The position numbers and the translations under genes were made by a program. 64,000 bases of DNA from Aureivirga sp. CE67. GTDB taxonomy: Bacteria > Bacteroidota > Bacteroidia > Flavobacteriales > Flavobacteriaceae. The DNA lies in NCBI RefSeq assembly GCF_015767245.1, contig NZ_JADOTV010000023.1:1-64000 (forward strand), in the 5' to 3' direction. Under the pieces are notes generated by a model, which saw only the letters and a list, made by a program, of their open reading frames with translations, did not search any database and was not told the DNA's origin. Shown one piece after another: positions 25,350 to 33,252 of this stretch (the stretch's first letter is position 1; every line of letters starts with the position of its first letter).

Positions 25350-26765
25350 ATGGCACAAGATAAAGAATCATTCAGAGATTCCATTGGAACAATAACTGAA
25401 GAAGGAAAAAGAAATTATATCCACCCCAAAAAACCAAAGGGAAAATTATATAACTACAGAACCTATGTATCATGGTTCTTGATAGCATTTTTAGTAGCTG
25501 CACCTTTTGTCAAAATAAACGGAAACCAATTTTTACTTTTTAATGTTTTAGAAAGAAAATTCAATATTTTTGGATTTCCATTTTGGCCACAAGATTTTTA
25601 TTTATTAGTAATCTCCATACTTGCAGGAATTGTATTTATTACACTATTTACTGTAGTATTTGGAAGGATTTTCTGTGGATGGGTTTGTCCACAAACGATT
25701 TTTATGGAAATGGTTTTCCGTAAAATTGAATATTGGATTGAAGGAGATAGAAACAAGCAAATCAAATTAAGTAAACAAAAATGGAACGCAGAAAAAATTA
25801 GAAAAAAAGGACTGAAGTGGACTGTGTTTTTCTTGATATCTTTTATAATCGCAAACGTTTTTCTTGCCTATCTAATTGGTGGTGACATTTTGATTCATGA
25901 TATTTTAGAAGGACCAACAGCGCATTTGAGTACTTTTATTAATCTAGTTCTATTTACGTTAGTTTTTTACTTTGTATTTGCATGGTTCCGAGAACAAGTT
26001 TGTATTGTAGTTTGTCCATACGGAAGGTTGCAAGGTGTATTATTAGATAATAAATCGATCAATGTAGCTTATGATTACAAACGAGGAGAAGGAGAGAATG
26101 GTAGAAAGAAATTCAGAAAAAAAGAAGATCGAAAAGAATTAGGAAACGGGGATTGTATCGACTGTTTACAGTGTGTACACGTTTGTCCTACAGGTATTGA
26201 TATTCGTAATGGTACTCAGCTAGAATGTGTAAACTGTACGGCGTGTATTGATGCTTGTGATGAGGTGATGACTAAAGTTGGATTCGAGCCGGGGTTGATT
26301 CGTTATGCTTCTGAAGATAACATAGTTAAAGGAGAGAAATTTAAATTTAATGCAAGAATTATTGCTTATTCTTCTGTTCTTTCTGTTTTATTAAGTATTT
26401 TTGTTGTGTTATTGTTTTTAAGAAAAGATGTAGAAGCGAATGTATTACGTCTACCAGGACAATTATTTCAAACAAAAGGTGATACAATAAGTAACGTTTA
26501 TACATTTAAATTTATAAATAAAACAACGCATGATATTGAAAATATTTCTATAAGATTAGAAAATCATGAAGGTTCAGTAAATATGGTTGGAGGTACTTAC
26601 AACGTTCCGAAACAGGAGCTGAAAGAAGGTACTTTATTTGTAAATATTGCTAAGAATGATCTTAGTAAAGCCAAAGAAAAATTGAAATTGGGTATTTATT
26701 CAAATGGTAAATTAATAAGTACAACAAAGACATCTTTCTTAGGTCCTAAAAAGAAATCAAAATAG
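25350..26765 (+). CDS. ccoG: Cytochrome c oxidase accessory protein CcoG (FixG/RdxA-type ferredoxin)
   Basis: 471 residues: about five transmembrane helices, a CGWVCPQT motif in a membrane-proximal loop (~108), CIVVCPYG (~219), and two [4Fe-4S] clusters from CIDCLQCVHVCP (~266-277) and CVNCTACIDACD (~290-301). The C-terminal ~120 residues form the immunoglobulin-like periplasmic domain typical of FixG. CcoG is a cupric reductase that supplies Cu(I) for CuB assembly. It follows ccoP after a terminator and begins a second transcription unit with ccoH and the SafE-like gene. Confidence 0.93.
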   Translation: MAQDKESFRDSIGTITEEGKRNYIHPKKPKGKLYNYRTYVSWFLIAFLVAAPFVKINGNQFLLFNVLERKFNIFGFPFWPQDFYLLVISILAGIVFITLFTVVFGRIFCGWVCPQTIFMEMVFRKIEYWIEGDRNKQIKLSKQKWNAEKIRKKGLKWTVFFLISFIIANVFLAYLIGGDILIHDILEGPTAHLSTFINLVLFTLVFYFVFAWFREQVCIVVCPYGRLQGVLLDNKSINVAYDYKRGEGENGRKKFRKKEDRKELGNGDCIDCLQCVHVCPTGIDIRNGTQLECVNCTACIDACDEVMTKVGFEPGLIRYASEDNIVKGEKFKFNARIIAYSSVLSVLLSIFVVLLFLRKDVEANVLRLPGQLFQTKGDTISNVYTFKFINKTTHDIENISIRLENHEGSVNMVGGTYNVPKQELKEGTLFVNIAKNDLSKAKEKLKLGIYSNGKLISTTKTSFLGPKKKSK

Positions 26766-27054
26766 TAACAAAACTTTAAATATAATTTTTTGATTTTTTC
26801 ATGTTATATTACTGTTTTTATTACTATATTTACAATATGTTTAATAGATGTTTTTTTCTTGGTTTGGGAGGTTTCATACCTCTCGAATCGAGATTTTCTA
26901 AAAACATACTTCCACAAAAATTATCCAAATCCTTTTTATTTTTTCAAACATGATAAAATGCATGTTTTTATAATGATAGATACTTTAATTTTATCTCATA
27001 TTTATATTACTAACTAAATTCTTATTTTTAGAATTAAAACTAAATACTACTACT

Positions 27055-27501
27055 ATGAAGTTTAACTGGGGAACAGGAATAGCGTTAGCTTTGGCTGCAT
27101 TTATGATCTTTATTTTATCATTTGTATACCGAGTAATGTTTGACGATAAATATGAACACCATTTAGTGTCAGAAGACTATTACAAAGAAGAATTGTATTA
27201 TCAAAACGAGATTGATAAGATGAACAATGCAAATAGTCTTAAAGAGAAAATTCAAATAACTACTACAGATAAAGGAGTAGAAATAATTTTTCCACAAGAA
27301 TTTGATACAAATAAAATAAACGGAAAAGTTTCTTTTCAAAGATTGGCTGAAGCGAAATTAGACTTTGAGTTACCAGTCAAATTGATGTCACATACTTTGG
27401 TTATTCCTAAAGATAAACTTATTGAGGGAAGATACGACATAAAATTGGATTGGACTTATGATGGAAAAGAATACTTGTTAAAGAAGAAAATTTCCTATTA
27501 A
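27055..27501 (+). CDS. ccoH: FixH/CcoH family assembly protein
   Basis: 148 residues: an N-terminal transmembrane helix (~8-27) and a periplasmic beta domain. Features typical of FixH are the opening KFNWGTGIAL, the EDYYKEELYYQNEIDK segment after the helix and the final DWTYDGKEYLLKKKI strand. CcoH interacts with the immature cbb3 complex. A 289-nt gap without a convincing gene separates it from ccoG; it is followed 1 nt later by the SafE-like gene. Confidence 0.9.
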   Translation: MKFNWGTGIALALAAFMIFILSFVYRVMFDDKYEHHLVSEDYYKEELYYQNEIDKMNNANSLKEKIQITTTDKGVEIIFPQEFDTNKINGKVSFQRLAEAKLDFELPVKLMSHTLVIPKDKLIEGRYDIKLDWTYDGKEYLLKKKISY

Positions 27502-27502
27502 T

Positions 27503-28240
27503 ATGCTATACTCTGCTTTAATTTTAGGTTTTTTAGGAAGCTTTCACTGTATTGGAATGTGTGGCCCTATCGCTTTTATGCTACCAATTGATAAGAAAAA
27601 TAAATGGAAAGGATTTTTCCAAACAATGTCTTATCATATTGGAAGGTTTATAGCATATAGCTTGATCGGATTACTATTTGGTGCAATTGGAAAAGGATTA
27701 TATTTAGCAGGATTTCAGCAAAGACTTACTATTTTGATTGGTGTGATTATGATCATTATCGCTATTACACCAATTAAAATCTTCAATAAATATAATTTTT
27801 CAAAACCAATTTATTTCTTAATCTCCAAGGTTAAGGAAAAGTTAGGTTTTTACCTTCAAAAAAGATCTGCAAAGAAAATATTTTTGATTGGATTCTTCAA
27901 CGGATTCTTACCTTGTGGATTAGTTTATGGAGCTGTATTTGGTTCTATTTCAATGGGATCTACATTAGAAGGAGCTTTGTATATGTTGCTTTTTGGATTG
28001 GGAACTTTACCATTGATGACTGCTGCTGTGTATGTCGGAAATTTTGTAAAAGTTTCATTAAGAAATAAAATTCAAAAATCAATCCCTATATTTGTTGCTA
28101 TTGTTGGATTATTATTTATATTAAGGGGGCTAGGATTAGGGATACAATATGTTTCTCCATCTGATGCACAACTTAATTTATCTAATAATGCTAACACCTG
28201 TGTAACTGTAGAAGATACGAGCATCAATAATGGACGATAA
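27503..28240 (+). CDS. Sulfite exporter TauE/SafE-like membrane protein of the cbb3 cluster (DsbD_2-type)
   Basis: 245 residues with about six transmembrane helices. GSFHCIGMCGP (residues ~10-20) in the first helix and GFLPCGLVYGA (~134-144) in the fourth are conserved Cys motifs seen in the UreH/DsbD-like proteins encoded with cbb3 genes in Bacteroidota. The two Cys-containing helices face each other in this fold and are thought to handle copper or thiol reduction; true sulfite export is unlikely. The gene follows ccoH by 1 nt and overlaps the following ppk2 gene by 11 nt, so the three are translationally coupled. Confidence 0.85.
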   Translation: MLYSALILGFLGSFHCIGMCGPIAFMLPIDKKNKWKGFFQTMSYHIGRFIAYSLIGLLFGAIGKGLYLAGFQQRLTILIGVIMIIIAITPIKIFNKYNFSKPIYFLISKVKEKLGFYLQKRSAKKIFLIGFFNGFLPCGLVYGAVFGSISMGSTLEGALYMLLFGLGTLPLMTAAVYVGNFVKVSLRNKIQKSIPIFVAIVGLLFILRGLGLGIQYVSPSDAQLNLSNNANTCVTVEDTSINNGR

Positions 28241-29114
28241 CAAACCAAAAACTGAAGAAAAAAAACAATATAAATTATCTGAAGAAGATTTCCAAAAAGC
28301 TAATTCTATAGAAGAATTGGATGGTATTATCCGTGAAAAAGGTATTGATATTTCTTATGTGAAAACAAAATATGATTACCAACAAGAATTACAATCACTT
28401 CAAATAGAATTGGTAAAACTTCAACAATGGATTTCTAAAAATAAAAAAAGAGTTGTCGTAATTTTTGAAGGACGTGATGCTGCTGGAAAAGGAGGTTCTA
28501 TCCGTAGATTTTCTGAGCATTTAAATCCACGTTCGATGCGTCTTGTAGCCTTAACAAAACCTACAGAAGAGGAACAAGGACAATGGTATTTTAGAAGATA
28601 TATTAAAGAACTTCCAAACCCTGGAGAGATTGTCTTTTTCGATAGAAGTTGGTATAACCGTGCAGTTGTAGAGCCTGTAATGGGATTTTGTACATCAAAT
28701 CAGTATAAAAAATTTATGGTTCAAGTTCCTGAATTTGAGCATATGTTATACGAAGATGGTGTGACGATTATTAAATTCTGGTTTTCTATTTCGAAAGAAG
28801 AACAACAAGCAAGATTTTTATCAAGACTTAAAAATCCTTTGAAACGTTGGAAATTTAGTCCGGTAGATCAAAGAGGTCAGGAGTTGTGGAATGATTATAC
28901 TTTCTATAAAAATCAAATGTTTAGTAAGACACATACAACTTATAGTCCTTGGATTATTGTAAAAACAAATGACAAACAAACGGCCAGATTGGAAAGTATT
29001 CGTTATGTACTTTCGCAGTTTGATTATGATGGAAAAAGAGATGCAGACATCAACCTTGCTCCAGACCCGAATGTTGTAATGCGTTATTTCCGTTCATCTA
29101 AACAACTTGACTAA
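28230..29114 (+). CDS. ppk2: Polyphosphate kinase 2 family protein (first of two)
   Basis: 294 residues of the PPK2 P-loop kinase family. Walker A GRDAAGKGG at 81-89, the lid-region PRSMRLVALTKPTEEEQGQWYFRRY, and Walker B/catalytic DRSWYNR at 138-144 followed by AVVEPVMGF. PPK2 enzymes transfer phosphate between polyphosphate and nucleotides (GDP/ADP to GTP/ATP for the one-domain class I type). The one-domain layout suggests class I. Its ATG lies inside the end of the SafE-like gene (11-nt overlap). A charged N-terminal extension (~1-45) precedes the core. A second copy follows 6 nt downstream. Confidence 0.92.
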   Translation: MDDNKPKTEEKKQYKLSEEDFQKANSIEELDGIIREKGIDISYVKTKYDYQQELQSLQIELVKLQQWISKNKKRVVVIFEGRDAAGKGGSIRRFSEHLNPRSMRLVALTKPTEEEQGQWYFRRYIKELPNPGEIVFFDRSWYNRAVVEPVMGFCTSNQYKKFMVQVPEFEHMLYEDGVTIIKFWFSISKEEQQARFLSRLKNPLKRWKFSPVDQRGQELWNDYTFYKNQMFSKTHTTYSPWIIVKTNDKQTARLESIRYVLSQFDYDGKRDADINLAPDPNVVMRYFRSSKQLD

Positions 29115-29120
29115 TTTATC

Positions 29121-29909
29121 ATGGAAAAATTTCATTTATCTGATTCTGATTTAAAAAAGCTAAACTCAAAAAGAGGTTTGTTGGCTTTGTATAATGGAAA
29201 ATCGTATAATCTTCAGAAGGCGATTCGTTATTACGATTATGAAAAGCAATTGAAAAAATTGCAAGTCGAGTTGATTAAACTTCAAACTTGGGCAATTCAA
29301 AACGAAGAGCGAATTATCATCATTTTTGAAGGAAGAGATGCAGCTGGAAAAGGAGGAGCAATTCGAAGAGCTACAGAACGAATGAATCCAAGACATTTAC
29401 GTATTGTAGCTTTACCAAAACCTACCGAAGACGAAAGATCTCAGTGGTATTTTCAACGATATGTAAATAAATTTCCAAAAGCTGGAGAGATTGTATTTTT
29501 TGATAGAAGTTGGTATAATCGTGCAGTTGTAGAGCCTGTAAATGGGTTTTGTACGCAAGAAGAATATAAAATTTTCATGTCTCAGGTGAATGATTTTGAA
29601 CGAATGATTGTACAATCCGGAATTCGTTTGGTTAAAATCTATATGTCTATTTCGAAAAGAGAGCAAGAAAAACGTTTTGAAGAAATTAGAAATAATCCTT
29701 TAAAACAATGGAAAATGACTGCTGTAGATGAAAAAGCACAAGAGCTTTGGGATGAATATACAGATTATAAAAGGAAGATGTTTGAGAATACTAAAAACAC
29801 GAATTTACCTTGGAAAATCATCAAAGCAAATAAAAAAACATCTGCTAGAGCAGAAGCAATCCAACATATTTTGAAATCAATTCCATATGATAAATCTATC
29901 GATGTTTAG
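29121..29909 (+). CDS. ppk2: Polyphosphate kinase 2 family protein (second of two)
   Basis: 262 residues, a tandem paralogue of the upstream gene but clearly diverged outside the motifs. Walker A GRDAAGKGG at 71-79, DRSWYNR at 128-134 and AVVEPVNGF are intact, so it should be active. Two adjacent PPK2 paralogues may differ in preference (nucleoside mono- versus diphosphate, adenine versus guanine) or may form a hetero-oligomer; sequence alone does not decide. It ends the transcription unit that begins with ccoG or ccoH. Confidence 0.92.
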   Translation: MEKFHLSDSDLKKLNSKRGLLALYNGKSYNLQKAIRYYDYEKQLKKLQVELIKLQTWAIQNEERIIIIFEGRDAAGKGGAIRRATERMNPRHLRIVALPKPTEDERSQWYFQRYVNKFPKAGEIVFFDRSWYNRAVVEPVNGFCTQEEYKIFMSQVNDFERMIVQSGIRLVKIYMSISKREQEKRFEEIRNNPLKQWKMTAVDEKAQELWDEYTDYKRKMFENTKNTNLPWKIIKANKKTSARAEAIQHILKSIPYDKSIDV

Positions 29910-30035
29910 AGTTTAAAAAGATACTTTTGAGAGAGTTTTTCGTGTTGAAAATGAATCAAATATGTTAAAAAAATGCTAATATTATTTTTATAATGTTAAA
30001 GTTAAATTAAAGCCTTTTTCGTGTTTAGTTTTGTA

Positions 30036-30043
30036 TAAATTTG
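30036..30043 (+). promoter_or_regulatory. TAnnTTTG -7 promoter element
   Basis: TAAATTTG, 23 nt before the ATG of the 30066-30416 gene, exactly fits the Bacteroidota -7 consensus; TAGTTTTG at 30026-30033 also fits. No clear -33 TTG was found at the right distance. Confidence 0.45.
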
Positions 30044-30065
30044 AGAGAATTAACAAACGAAAATT

Positions 30066-30416
30066 ATGAAAAACAATTACAATGTACTATCATTTTTAGA
30101 CTCTGAAAAACATTCTTTTCTAGAAATCAAAGACTTATCTGTGGCGGTTAAAAAAAGAAATGAAGGTTCTGAAGATTTTTGGCTGAAATTAGACAAAGAC
30201 ACAAACACTTTAAGAAGACTAGATTTTTTGTCTAGAAATTCTTTAAGAGAGTTTGAAGAAAGAATCTTCGTACAAGGAAAACTTCAATACGATCGAGATA
30301 AAGGAATTTATTCTAAATACAGTTCTGGAGACAAATTATTTTTAGAAAAGAAAAATCCAGAAACTTTTGTAGACAATTTTGAAGATATGATTCAAATATA
30401 TTTAAGGAAAAATTAA
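30066..30416 (+). CDS. Hypothetical protein, family not recognised
   Basis: 116 residues, no signal peptide or membrane helix, highly charged (KKRNEGSEDFWLKLDKDTNTLRR...). It has a good -7 element upstream and a strong terminator downstream, and normal flavobacterial codon usage, which support a real gene. The sequence suggests a small mixed alpha/beta cytoplasmic protein. No function can be proposed from motif or context: the upstream ppk2 pair is separated by 156 nt and a promoter. Confidence 0.65.
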   Translation: MKNNYNVLSFLDSEKHSFLEIKDLSVAVKKRNEGSEDFWLKLDKDTNTLRRLDFLSRNSLREFEERIFVQGKLQYDRDKGIYSKYSSGDKLFLEKKNPETFVDNFEDMIQIYLRKN

Positions 30417-30453
30417 TTTGAAATATTTTGAATAATTATACTCTTCTAGAATG

Positions 30454-30493
30454 AAAAACATTTTCAGTTTAAGTACTCTGAAAATGTTTTTTT
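30454..30493. terminator. Bidirectional hairpin terminator
   Basis: 14-bp perfect stem (AAAAACATTTTCAG 30454-30467 with CTGAAAATGTTTTT 30478-30491), 10-nt loop, between the convergent genes 30066-30416 and 30508-30786. Confidence 0.85.
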
Positions 30494-30507
30494 CTTTTTA
30501 CACATTT

Positions 30508-30786
30508 TTAATTCAAAACAAATTGATCATTTTCATGAACTAAAGAAAAATTTGAATTCTCCTTCTGCCAATTTATTTTCTTATTCATAAGCAATATACT
30601 TTCTGCAATAATTTTCGGAGTTATCGGATGATTATCCGTAAATAAACTAAAACGACGATTAGGTTTTTCTTCCAAACCGATATTCGCTCTTAACTTTGAA
30701 GAATAATAATCTGTATCAATTTTAAAATAATAAGTAATTTGATCGATTGTAATTTTTCTAATTCCTTTCTTTTTTGGTAGTGCCAT
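30508..30786 (-). CDS. Small conserved hypothetical protein
   Basis: 92 residues (MALPKKKGIRKITIDQITYYF...). I recall similar small Bacteroidota proteins that start MALPKK and end with a TPKIIAESILLMNKKINWQ-like helix (here residues ~55-73), but no function is known to me. No signal or membrane segment. Its upstream region carries an unusual set of four inverted repeats starting 23 nt before the start codon, which may be its 5' control region. Flanked downstream by a shared terminator. Confidence 0.6.
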   Translation of the reverse strand: MALPKKKGIRKITIDQITYYFKIDTDYYSSKLRANIGLEEKPNRRFSLFTDNHPITPKIIAESILLMNKKINWQKENSNFSLVHENDQFVLN

Positions 30787-30808
30787 AAGATTTCAATTTT
30801 TTAAATTA

Positions 30809-30948
30809 GTGTACTATTATTCTCAGCCTCAACAATAGTACACATGACTTTTCCTTTTTGGGACTAGCAACTTTCCCACTTTAGCGATTGTAATTATATT
30901 TCATAGCTTTTGTATAATTACACTACAAAGATGCATACTAAGTATGCA
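30809..30948. other. Cluster of four consecutive inverted repeats (hairpin array)
   Basis: Within 140 bases lie four separate stems: GTGTACTATT/AATAGTACAC (30809-30818, 30834-30843), TGGGA/TCCCA (30859-30863, 30874-30878), TGTAATTATA/TATAATTACA (30889-30898, 30913-30922) and TGCATACT/AGTATGCA (30932-30939, 30941-30948). Three of the four are perfect over 8-10 bp. The array lies in the 372-base gap between a minus-strand small gene and a plus-strand PepSY gene, and abuts the first copy of the 38-nt repeat. It could be a structured leader or several regulator sites; it does not match an attC site or CRISPR. Confidence 0.6.
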
Positions 30949-30983
30949 GTCTTTTTGCGCAGTAGAATTTTTTTTGAAAAAAA
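30946..30983 (+). repeat. 38-nt direct repeat, copy 1
   Basis: Begins GCAGTCTTTTTGCGCAGTAG and ends in T8-G-A7. The same 38 bases recur at 31900-31937 with one mismatch (A to T), and the ~25 bases upstream of both copies are also related with small gaps. Both copies lie upstream of plus-strand genes, so they may carry a shared control element. Confidence 0.8.
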
Positions 30984-31158
30984 TATCAATTTTACTCGCT
31001 TTTATAAAATTTAAATTGAGCTGATTTTGCCGTTTGAAGCCTTATTTTGGTTGTTTAAAGGATTCTTTTTTTGCATTAAATAGAATAGTTTAATCTTTGT
31101 AATAAATTTAAAAGATTCAGATAGATTTTAGATCTATATGATAATGAGGTAAAACAAA

Positions 31159-31677
31159 ATGAGTAAGAATAAAAAAGTTCCGTATTACGTACGAATAATA
31201 CATAGATATCTTGGTTTTTTTCTAGCAGGGATTATGTCTGTCTATGCATTGAGTGGAGTTGTGCTTATTTTCAGAAGTACAGATTTTTTAAAATATGACC
31301 AATCTGTTGAACGAAAAATTAAACCAGATTTGGAGAATGAAAAAATTGGTAAGGCTTTACGTATAAGAGATTTTGAAGTTACGAAAACTGAAGGGAATCT
31401 GATTTACTTTAAACAAGGAGTTTATAATATGCAAACAGGAGTTGCAAACTATACAAAAAAAGATTTAGCTCCTGCATTAAAAAAGTTGAATCAATTGCAT
31501 AAATCAACAACGAATACACCATTGTATTGGTTGAACATATTTTTCGGATTTTCACTTTTATTCTTTTCTCTTTCTGCTTTTTGGATGTATTTACCTAAAG
31601 CTAAAATTTTTCGAAAAGGATTATATTTTGCTTTTGGAGGAATTGCTTTAACAATAATACTTCTATTTATTCAATAA
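31159..31677 (+). CDS. PepSY-associated transmembrane protein
   Basis: 172 residues. The opening RIIHRYLGFFLAGIMSVYALSGVVLIF is the typical first helix of PepSY_TM proteins, with a His that may bind haem or metal. Two more helices lie at the C-terminus (~128-147 and ~153-171); between them is a ~75-residue soluble loop. Such proteins are often linked to iron or redox processes, but the short three-helix form is of unknown function. It stands alone between the two copies of the 38-nt repeat and is followed by a hairpin. Confidence 0.75.
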   Translation: MSKNKKVPYYVRIIHRYLGFFLAGIMSVYALSGVVLIFRSTDFLKYDQSVERKIKPDLENEKIGKALRIRDFEVTKTEGNLIYFKQGVYNMQTGVANYTKKDLAPALKKLNQLHKSTTNTPLYWLNIFFGFSLLFFSLSAFWMYLPKAKIFRKGLYFAFGGIALTIILLFIQ

Positions 31678-31703
31678 TTACGATAAGAAAATATTTTAAT
31701 ATA

Positions 31704-31743
31704 AGAGCCTATTTAAATTTATTTCTGAATTTAAACAGGCTCT
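31704..31743 (+). terminator. Hairpin after the PepSY gene
   Basis: AGAGCCT (31704-31710) pairs with AGGCTCT (31737-31743), extended by TTTAAATT/AATTTAAA inside. No clear T-run follows, so it may be a weak terminator or an mRNA-stabilising hairpin. Confidence 0.6.
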
Positions 31744-32015
31744 AAGAGATATTTTATAATTGACATCTTTCGGAAATCAAGAAATAAGAATTCCTAAAAC
31801 TTTCGAATAATTATTTTTTGCTGGAGAGTTTTCATCCATTTTGTTTCATTTTTTTATATTTTATCCATTTTATTTTAGACAAATATGAAACACTAAAACG
31901 CAGTCTTTTTGCGCAGTAGATTTTTTTTTGAAAAAAAAGGCTTCTTTTTCTCTTTTTTTGAAGAATTCATTGATTTTAGAGTATTTTTACTTTTTGAAAA
32001 TAGAATTCTAGGTTT
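31744..32015. repeat. Intergenic region with 38-nt direct repeat copy 2 (31900-31937)
   Basis: The second copy of the 38-nt repeat (one mismatch to 30946-30983) lies 78 bases before the hutI start. The rest is A+T-rich and shows no gene. Confidence 0.75.
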
Positions 32016-33251
32016 ATGACAACATTACTTTTAAACATAAAAGAATTATTACAAACGGAAGATGCACCAAAGATGATGGTTTCTGGTGCCGAAATGAAAA
32101 AATTACCAACAATCAAGAACGCATATCTTTTAATTGAAGATTCGGAAATTCGTGATTTTGGTTCTATGGAAAATTTACCAAAAATTAATGCAGATGAAAC
32201 AATTGATGTTTCAGGAAAAATTGTGTTACCAACTTGGGTAGATAGTCATACACATATTGTTTATGCTGGAAATAGAGAACAAGAATTTGTAGATAGAATA
32301 AATGGGCTTAGCTACGAAGAAATAGCAAATAGAGGAGGAGGAATTTTAAATTCTGCAAAGAAATTACAAGAAATTTCGGAAGAAGAATTATTTGAGCAAT
32401 CTAGAAAAAGATTAGAAGAAGTGATGGCTTTAGGAACTGGAGCTGTAGAAATCAAATCTGGTTACGGATTGACTTTAGAGGCAGAATTAAAAATGCTTCG
32501 AGTTATAAAAAGATTAAAAGAAACTTACGATTTACCAATAAAAGCAACTTTCTTGGGAGCGCATGCGGTTCCTGCAAATTATAAGGAAAACAAAGAAGGT
32601 TACATGAATTATGTAATCGATGAAATGTTACCAAAAGTTGCAGAAGAAAATTTAGCAGAATTTGTAGATATTTTCTGTGAAACAGGATATTTTTCAGTTG
32701 AAGATACAGATAGACTTTTAGAAGCTGGAAAAAAATATGGTATGATTCCTAAAATTCATGTAAATCAATTTACTGCAATTGGTGGAGTGCAATCAGGAGT
32801 GAAGCATGAAGCACTTTCTGTAGATCATTTAGAAGAAATGAGAGAAGAAGATATTAAAATTTTAAAAGGAAGTAAAACAATGCCAGTAGGACTTCCGTCT
32901 TGTTCTTATTTCTTGAGTATTCCTTATACGCCTGCAAGAAAAATGATAGATGCAGGATTGCCTTTAGCTTTAGCAACAGATTATAATCCAGGTTCCACAC
33001 CTTCAGGAAATATGAATTTTGTGGTTGCAACCGCTTGTATTAAAATGAAAATGACTCCAGAAGAAGCGATTAATGCAGCAACAATTAACGGAGCTTATGC
33101 GATGGGAATTTCAGATACACACGGAAGTATTTGTATTGGAAAGAAAGCGAATTTCATGATTACAAAAGAAATTCCATCTTACGGATTTATCCCTTATTCT
33201 TTTGGTAGTAATTGTATTGAGTCTGTATTTATAAATGGTAAAAAAATCTAA
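32016..33251 (+). CDS. hutI: Imidazolonepropionase
   Basis: 411 residues of the amidohydrolase superfamily. The metal-binding H-x-H is in VDSHTHIVYAG (His78, His80), further ligands lie in FLGAHAVP and HVNQF, and the catalytic Asp in ALATDYNPGS. The NREQEFVDRINGLSYEEIANRGGGI block is specific to HutI. The enzyme opens the ring of 4-imidazolone-5-propionate to N-formimino-L-glutamate, the third step of histidine breakdown. Its 3' end overlaps an upstream alternative start of hutG. The first two Hut enzymes are not in this window. Confidence 0.95.
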   Translation: MTTLLLNIKELLQTEDAPKMMVSGAEMKKLPTIKNAYLLIEDSEIRDFGSMENLPKINADETIDVSGKIVLPTWVDSHTHIVYAGNREQEFVDRINGLSYEEIANRGGGILNSAKKLQEISEEELFEQSRKRLEEVMALGTGAVEIKSGYGLTLEAELKMLRVIKRLKETYDLPIKATFLGAHAVPANYKENKEGYMNYVIDEMLPKVAEENLAEFVDIFCETGYFSVEDTDRLLEAGKKYGMIPKIHVNQFTAIGGVQSGVKHEALSVDHLEEMREEDIKILKGSKTMPVGLPSCSYFLSIPYTPARKMIDAGLPLALATDYNPGSTPSGNMNFVVATACIKMKMTPEEAINAATINGAYAMGISDTHGSICIGKKANFMITKEIPSYGFIPYSFGSNCIESVFINGKKI

Positions 33252-33252
33252 T

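Noticed and set aside
26790-27017. 75-codon plus-strand frame between ccoG and ccoH
   Set aside because: It begins with TTG, has no homology-like features, and is a run of Phe/Ile/Tyr codons expected from A+T-rich noncoding DNA.
28230-29909. Tandem PPK2 genes as a recent duplication or assembly artefact
   Set aside because: Outside the catalytic motifs the two proteins differ strongly and the DNA is not repetitive, so it is an old duplication.
30809-30948. CRISPR array or integron attC site
   Set aside because: The stems differ in sequence and there are no equal spacers; the attC core motifs are absent.
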